Assembly (NCBI RefSeq): GCF_021347895.1
Contig: NC_067113.1
Location: forward strand, 7,359,489 to 7,423,488
Direction of reading: 5' to 3'
Source: Acanthochromis polyacanthus
Lineage: Eukaryota > Chordata > Actinopteri > Pomacentridae
Length of the DNA stretch: 64,000 nucleotides
Every line of letters begins with the position of its first letter. Within the stretch, counting starts at the first letter, position 1. The position numbers and the translations under genes are program-made. Under the pieces are notes generated by a model, which was not told where the DNA came from, ran no database searches, and was given only the letters and a program-made list of their open reading frames with translations. This document shows, piece by piece, positions 57,946 to 64,000 of the stretch.

Positions 57946-58500
57946 TTTTATTTTCCATTTGTCGATACTTCTGATCATCTGATTGTCTTGTCCATTTTGT
58001 TACTTGTGGTATGAATAAGTTCGATTGAGTGAGTTGTTTGGATAGGGAAAGGGTACTTGCCCTCTAACACACCTTGGTTTCAAAGAAGACATTATTTTCA
58101 ACAGTAGCAGGGTTTAATACATTTGAGGGAGGACCACTGTTGCGCATCTGTAATGTTTTGGTCTATCTCTGTGCCCATCTCATTAATGGAAATTTTTTTT
58201 TTAAAAAAGCATCTGAAAAAAAAGGAAATATACTCTAGACATTGTTAATGTGATAAATCACTATTCTAGCTGGAAACAGCTGATTTTTAATGGAATATCT
58301 CCATAGGGGTACAGAGGAACATTTCCAGCAACCATCACTCCTGTGTTCTAATGCTACACTGTGTTAGCTAATGGCATTGAAAGGCTCACTGATGATTAGA
58401 AAACCCTTGTGCAGTTATGTTAGCACATAAAAAAAAGTGTGCGCTTTCATGGAAAACATGAAATTGTCTGGGTGACACCAAACTTTTGAACGGTAGCGTA

Positions 58501-59869
58501 AGTGCAGACCATTTACACCCTGACAGATTTCAGATTTTCTACAATTCTGAGGACAAAGAAATTGTAGAGATACTAAATACAAATTGTGCCTAAAAGTCTT
58601 GTTGTTAGGAGCATTTTAAAACTCATGGTTTTAATTTTCCTAAGAAGGCAATCATTACAGCGTTCTTACCTCTGAATGAATGAAGCCTTGACCCTGCTAT
58701 AACTTACGTCGTCCATGTTCGTCAGACTGTGTGCAGCTTGACAACAGAGCTTCGACGTTCTAGCAGAAATCAGAATGGCACTGTGTGTCAGACGTCACCA
58801 GACATGGAGCTCAGGTGTGCGATTGGCGCTCATCTTGACAGACAATCAAATTAAATTAATCCATTTCCTTCTCTGTGCTGCATCCATTTGTGTTCTCTCT
58901 GCTATTTGTTTTCATACTATCATTTCATCTTGAACATACTACGATAGCGCATGAACGTATCAAAAAATCCACAGCAGCACCACAACCCATAAGTAACCAG
59001 AAAATGCATCAGCTCTATATTTCCCATGTCTTTGTGCAAGTTTTTAGTGTTAGATTCCAAATTTCCAAAACCAAAACAGGAAACATTTACAATATGCAAT
59101 CATCACAGCAAGTACTGGCAAAAAAAACTAACTAAGAATAAAACTATTTCTGCCAATACACGTACACTTTATATTAACATGATTATTTCACGGTATGATA
59201 TTCTTCTGCATCTCCAGTTATGAGCCATCCATCTCTTTGGCAAAAACACACACTAATAAAATTCCTGCTGTCTCTTTTAAATATCGGGCTATAAATAATG
59301 GTAAATATTGTGGAATTGTGGGAAGAGAAGGTGTTCTGAAACCATCTGTTCAGCTGGGTGATGTATCGCTTTCCAGGAGTTCCTCATTGACCGACATTTA
59401 CAGTCAAACATCGTTCCTTTTGCTCTCACTACATTTAAAGCAAATTAGTGTCATACTTTTACATAAATAGTATTTTCTTTCTCTTATTTTCTTTCAGTGA
59501 CACACTGATAAGCCTTAATTAAGATATTTTGTCATTATTATTCACACTTTTGTAATTATTTCATGACATAATCTTAATAGATATAAATTAACTCCATGAA
59601 AAATTATTATTTTCTTTTAATCATTCATTTAATTAATCTGCTGTTTGTTTTTTATTAATTATTTAGTTACTTAGTTTATGAAACTGTTCCTCCTGCAGGA
59701 AAATAAAAACAAATGATTTTTTTAAACTAATTTTGCACAAAAAGATTGAATTATTTAATTGGTTATCAAAAAAGACAACTAGCTGGTTGATCAACCCATT
59801 GTTTTATCCCCATTATATTGTGATTATTTCATCATTAATTAATCTAATGACTGGATTTGGATAAGAGGC
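58501..59869. other. AT-rich non-coding DNA, no feature recognised
   Basis: No repeat family or exon-like signal was recognised between the M1 MITE and the Tigger relic. Confidence 0.4.
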
Positions 59870-60200
59870 AGGATGCAGATGAATAAAACTACTTACAGCA
59901 GGTTTATGGCGTCCTCGATCTATGGCATTTCGTCATTACTTTGGAACTGGTTACATGGAACTAATTGGGGAGCAGAGTGGATGAATATGTCACCATGCAG
60001 TGCTATAAGATGGCTTTGTTTACATTCACAGGTTGTACGCCACCTTGGATTGTGCTACATTCACTAACTTTTTACCCTTCACTATAGCTTCCAAGTCAGA
60101 CTCTTCTGATGGAGCTTCAACTTACGGTGAAAATCGACTTACGTTGGGCGATAGGAACAGAACTCCTGTGAAGTCTGAAAAACTAATTAGTTTCTTGTCA
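59870..60200 (+). mobile_element. Tigger/pogo relic (copy 2)
   Basis: GCCACCTTGGATTGTGCTAC and CATTCACTAACTTTTTACCC with AGCTTCCAAGTCAGACTCTT match the inverted segment at 41960-42250. ATCGACTTACGTTGGGCGAT at about 60133-60152 resembles Tigger terminal repeats (GACTTACG motif). Heavily decayed. Confidence 0.65.
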
Positions 60201-62129
60201 GACCAGGAAAAAAACACAAAAAAAGAAGAAAACAAATAAAATGGCACCATTGTAAATGAAATTAAAGTTGATCATATCTTGTAGAGCGAATTTTTCTTTT
60301 TTCTTTTTTTTGGTATATCGGTGTGTCTTAAGCTGTATTTTGTATTTAATGCTAATTAGTGAATATTAACATGCTAACACGCTAAAGCAAGATATCTTAC
60401 ACGGCAAACCCTTCATCGATTACAAGTGAATATGACTTTTGCAGCAACATCATTGTGTTCACAACAGAAAAACAGCCTTGGCCCAATTACTGAATTGTAC
60501 TATTTATAATTAATACATTTTACCATGAGCAACCTCTTGTTCAGCAGTAACAGTAAAGTGTCTCATAATTGCTGCTGTAAGATGAGAGCAACAAGCTCTA
60601 TAAATGTGCTCTTGCATTCCCTTCATTCTTGCTCGGTGGAGGAATCCTCACCCCAATCGTTTTTTTGACATTCAGAGATAATAGTAGAAAAAGATCCAAA
60701 CCCGGTCAAAGCACTGTGGGCATTTATCAGGGAGGTTAAGAGGGATGAATAGGAGCAGAGACAAAGGGATTGAATTCAAGCCTGGTAAAACTTGAGATTT
60801 CAACGTCGCTGCAATTTTAAAAGTTTGGTTTGGTTATTGCTTGCGGCCTGCAGACAAGCAATATGATAGAAAGGCTTCAGTGTGCACATACAGTGGAAGG
60901 TAAAAATAGCCTCTGTCTGCTAAGACCACTTTTGAAAATGGTCCATGTAGCCACATAACCTCTATGGGCATTTAAGAGCACCAGCATCATGCAGCTTTTT
61001 ATTCTTTAGTGTTCCATCGTGAATGGGAGGCCTCAGTGGCAGAGACTGTGCATTTTTTTCAACTATTGCAGACAATCTGGCTCGTTTAGAGTCGTTTATG
61101 TGTCCTGTTATAGTCAGCAGATGTCTAATTGAGGTTAAAGGAATTATGGATGAATAAACTAAGCCTTGAGGGAAAACACACATCTCTGGGCTGGGATTTG
61201 TCTGCAAGACGTAGCTTGTTGGATCTGTACAAGAGCTTGCTGGTATATGTTTAATTCAAGAGTGACCGCATGTGCGTGTGGAATGCAAGTGAGGAGTAAA
61301 AGGAAAGCTTTCGGCTTTCGGCTGCCAGTTTATTCCACTGTGGAGGTGAACTCAAGGATTCCGAGTCCCACAGTCGGCTGTGCAGAATTAGAGATTCTTT
61401 TGCAACGAAGAAATGAGCTTGTAAGCTAACAGCGCTACTAAATGATTGTGTAACGTGTGAGTCAGACTCACTAACCCTGTTGAGTGTTCATTGTTTACAT
61501 TCAGTGTTTCTCAGCAACATAATTTCTCTTTATTGCTGCAGCCATTTCTTCAGCTACTCCACAAACTATTTTCGGTGCTTTTATGCATGACTTTAAAAAG
61601 CTGCTTGTTTAACATCAGCTCATCCTCGCCTCCTTAGTCTCTGCAGCACATTACCATGATGTTAACATGCACAACCACCTTCTACATAGCCAAGCTCCTA
61701 GAGTGGTTGCACTCCCTCATGCGCTTATGAGTTGCATAAGTTGGTGGAACAGAAGAAAGAAACAGAAAGTGAATTCTCTTATTGTAACACTTCTTCTCAA
61801 TACTACTGATTGCTAAAAACTGCATCTTTACAGTGCAACTTTATATGATTTGTTTATGTTCATGTGTGTAAGGAAATATAACTCCAGATATTACAGGGGA
61901 AATGCAACTAATGTGGATTGGATTAGCATTTCTTTTTTTCCAACAAATTAGTAAAAAAAACTCACCTTTACAAATTTAAAAAAACATAAATCTTCATCTG
62001 AATAAGACAACAAAAAGAATCAAATCAATCAACTATTGTGGAGTTTTAATGATGAAATTTATGAAATTTCATGTATGTATATGTTAGTGCACATAAAGTT
62101 TGGTGAACAGTAAAGGAAGATCAGGCCAG
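60201..62129. other. Non-coding DNA, no feature recognised
   Basis: Nothing gene-like or repetitive was recognised. Sequence around 60560-60960 is less AT-rich. Confidence 0.35.
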
Positions 62130-62140
62130 AACTTGTTGGG

Positions 62141-62288
62141 TAGAAAATTTTTTAAAAATCTTCCCAATGGCAGCTTAGATAAAGGTGTGGTTGTGTGCAA
62201 ATTTTGTAACAGAGTTTTCTTATCACCGCAACACTTAAAGCCGACAGTGTCATCTCAGTGTTAAACATGTGGCTGTTAGCATCAGGGC
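62141..62288 (+). mobile_element. hAT BED-finger fragment (copy 3)
   Basis: The + strand reads LPNGSLDKGVVVCKFCN, then SYHRNT-like residues after an indel, matching the inverted segment of 29716-30730. It ends at CAGGGCTAA, like the hAT terminus. Only the finger region survives. Confidence 0.65.
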
Positions 62289-62289
62289 T

Positions 62290-62339
<50 letters not shown>

Positions 62340-62342
62340 TAT
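62290..62342. repeat. (TA)n microsatellite
   Basis: About 25 TA units with a single C interruption, between the hAT fragment and an M1 MITE. Confidence 0.95.
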
Positions 62343-62365
62343 GTAATACATACCTTATATATCTA

Positions 62366-62728
62366 CACTACTGTCAATTTTGGGGTCACTCAGACAATTT
62401 CATGTCTTCCATGGAAACTCACACTTTTATTCATGTGCTAACAAAATGGCATAAGGGTTTTTTAATCATCAGTGAGCCTTTCAACACCATTAGCTAACAC
62501 AATGTAGCATTAGAACACAGGAGTGATGGTTGCTGGAAATGTTCCTCTGTACCCCTATGGAGATATTCTATTAAAATCTGCCATTTCTAGCAAGACTAGT
62601 CATTTAAAACGTCAACAACGTCAAGAGTGTATTTCTGATATATTTAATGTCATCTTCACTGAAAACAAAAGGTTTTATTTCAAAAATAAGGACATTTCTA
62701 AATTACCCTAACTTTTGAACAGTAGTGT
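62366..62728 (+). mobile_element. M1 MITE (copy 7)
   Basis: CACTACTGTCAATTTTGGGG at the left and CCTAACTTTTGAACAGTAGTG at the right are inverted and flanked by TA. The whole family interior is present. Confidence 0.88.
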
Positions 62729-62897
62729 ATATGTGGTGTCTGTGGTTAACTACTGACTGGAGTATATCATATTGTATAACCTCTGAATGCTGACATAAGA
62801 CACTTTTTAAAGATTGTGTGTAAAAGACGAATATAGCCACCAATATCAATATCAACTACAGGCATTGACTGTTGCTACCTTGGTCATTTTGAAAACC

Positions 62898-63267
62898 AAC
62901 AAGCCCTCAAACTCATATGACCACACAGGTTGTATGTACCGTGCCCCTCAATTCGACCCATGGGAGCGTATTTAGGTTAGCACCCCTACGGGAGACAGGA
63001 AGGCATTACGGGATTTAATTCGCAAAACGGCTTTTCACTTGCGAAACGGCTTTACCCTCACTTTCGCAAGATAGGTTATGGTCATGGTTAGGGTTAGGGT
63101 TAGTGTTAGGTCAAAGTTTGTTCATGGTGACGTTTCAGCTGAGACACCGGAGTGTCAATACTTACTCAACCGCTAGAGGTCGCTTAACTTCAAAACGTAA
63201 CACTGGGTCGTAATACGGGCGTGTACAGACGACCTATGTGGTCGTTTTTTCAATGAGGACAGTCTCT
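62898..63267 (-). mobile_element. Telomere-motif MITE (copy 2)
   Basis: The inverted counterpart of 21395-21788. The central run GGTTAGGGTTAGGGTTAGTG (about 63090-63109) is telomere-like. The shared CpG-bearing blocks GCAAAACGGCTTTTC and GACACCGGAGTGTCAATA are also present, as are the ends CATATGACCACACAGGT and GACCTATGTGGTCGT. Confidence 0.78.
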
Positions 63268-64000
63268 GAAAACTGATGTATCATGTAAGGGCTGGATCTG
63301 ACTCAAAATTTTGACGCACTATGTTTGGAGTAAAAATACATTGATTGTTTATTGTGATACAACCACACAATAAAAAATGCTCTATTTTATTGTCTATTTT
63401 ACTCCAAATAGGTCAAATAGATAATTTACAAACCAAACATCATGCTGAGTATTGAAACTAGTGATTTAGACCATAATCATTAAATAAATATTTGCTGAAT
63501 TAACAAATCAAATCAGAAGTAGGACCAGTTTCTCATAGACTTATATTTAGTCAAATTTAATTTTGAACCCAGAAGAGTCGCCTCTTGCTGACTGTTAGAA
63601 AGAATGCAGGTTTAATGCACTTTCACACTGGCTTCACTCTTCAGACCTAGAGGCCACATCCAGTCTATGGTGTAGCTTCCATTAAATAAAACAGGGGATC
63701 TAGTTAGCATTAGCACTCTCTCTTTAATGGGGTCAGTTCTGGTTCAGTGACCAAACTGTCAGAACTTACAATGAGTAGCTCTCTGTGGGAAAACAAAAAG
63801 ATATACTTGTCAAGTAAAATTGTTTGAATTTAAATTTGCTTTATTGGTGGGTAAGGGTGGAAAATGTGTCAAACAACCACCATCTTATGGAATTCACCTA
63901 AAAGTATCTATTCAGGATTGTTTAAATGAGAGAGAAAAAGAGAAAATATTATCAAACTTCTTTCCTTTGAGCTTAACTTTACTAAGTCAAAACAAATACA
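63268..64000. other. AT-rich non-coding DNA, no feature recognised
   Basis: No repeat family or exon-like signal was recognised at the end of the window. Confidence 0.4.

Larger units (their letters stand above)
57074..58224 (+). mobile_element. 5'-truncated L1 insertion with target duplication
   Basis: It is flanked by GAAATACAGTCTA (57061-57073) and GAAATATACTCTA (58225-58237), a 13-bp duplication matching at 11 positions. It starts inside ORF2 and ends in an A-rich tail. A mariner-type MITE (57569-57945) sits in its 3' region, so three layers of insertion are visible. Confidence 0.85.
56988..58498 (-). mobile_element. M1 MITE (copy 6), split by an L1 insertion
   Basis: The left end CACCACCATTGAAAAGTTTG is at 56988, after TA. 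The right end CCAAACTTTTGAACGGTAGC lies at 58478-58497, followed by TA (58499-58500). The interior is complete when 57074-58237 is removed (one duplication copy plus the insertion). Confidence 0.85.

Overview
This window is vertebrate nuclear DNA, almost certainly from a teleost (probably percomorph) fish. It is AT-rich and intron-like. It holds many families typical of fish genomes: a Tc1 transposon with about 210-bp IR/DR termini, mariner-type MITEs, Tigger and hAT relics, L2 and L1 LINE fragments, a Penelope-like fragment, a tRNA-derived SINE ending in ATGG repeats, and dinucleotide microsatellites. I see no bacterial-style genes, operons, CRISPR array, rRNA or tRNA gene. The species is inferred only to this level.

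Genes: the only segment that looks like part of a host gene is the CpG-richer stretch at about 4040-5080 on the + strand. It ends in ATG plus eight codons and a consensus splice donor (CAG/GTAAGA, GT at 5081). I read it as a candidate first exon, with much of what follows as its intron 1. No second exon is convincing, so the gene is not named. Nearly all long ORFs elsewhere are chance ORFs or transposon debris.

Layout: 1-2400 LINE tail, a 360-bp MITE and a CCAAGG-end repeat. 2720-3172 a small TIR element. 4040-5600 promoter, first exon and a G-rich tract. 6555-7925 a SINE and an L2 fragment (minus). 10141-11113 MITE copies, one split by a LINE tail. 12030-12493 a SINE split by another tail. 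13636-15303 a nearly intact Tc1 with a frameshifted transposase. 16935-18141 a mariner foldback, a mariner MITE and long TA tracts. 20560-23156 dispersed repeats, a telomere-motif MITE, a Tc1 relic and a SINE. 24821-30730 hAT relics plus a retroposon tail split by a Penelope-like insertion. 35390-36290 a hAT MITE. 37085-41670 a CCAAGG repeat, a solo LTR containing a MITE, a perfect hairpin and a retroposon tail. 41960-42534 Tigger and Tc1 relics. 44208-49974 more MITEs, an L2 split by an 830-bp TIR element with an exon-like ORF, and a Tigger relic. 51855-58498 nested MITE/L1/mariner insertions and an ABAB duplication. 59870-63267 Tigger, hAT, MITE and telomere-motif copies.

The main content of the window is this record of nested insertions. 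Several are resolved by target-site duplications or by comparing filled and empty copies inside the window. The most unusual objects are the 830-bp TIR element carrying an apparent first exon (47050-47879), the foldback built from two head-to-head mariner 5' ends (16935-17465), the MITE family with telomere-like repeats inside (21395-21788 and 62898-63267), and a perfect 37-bp-arm hairpin (40813-40890).
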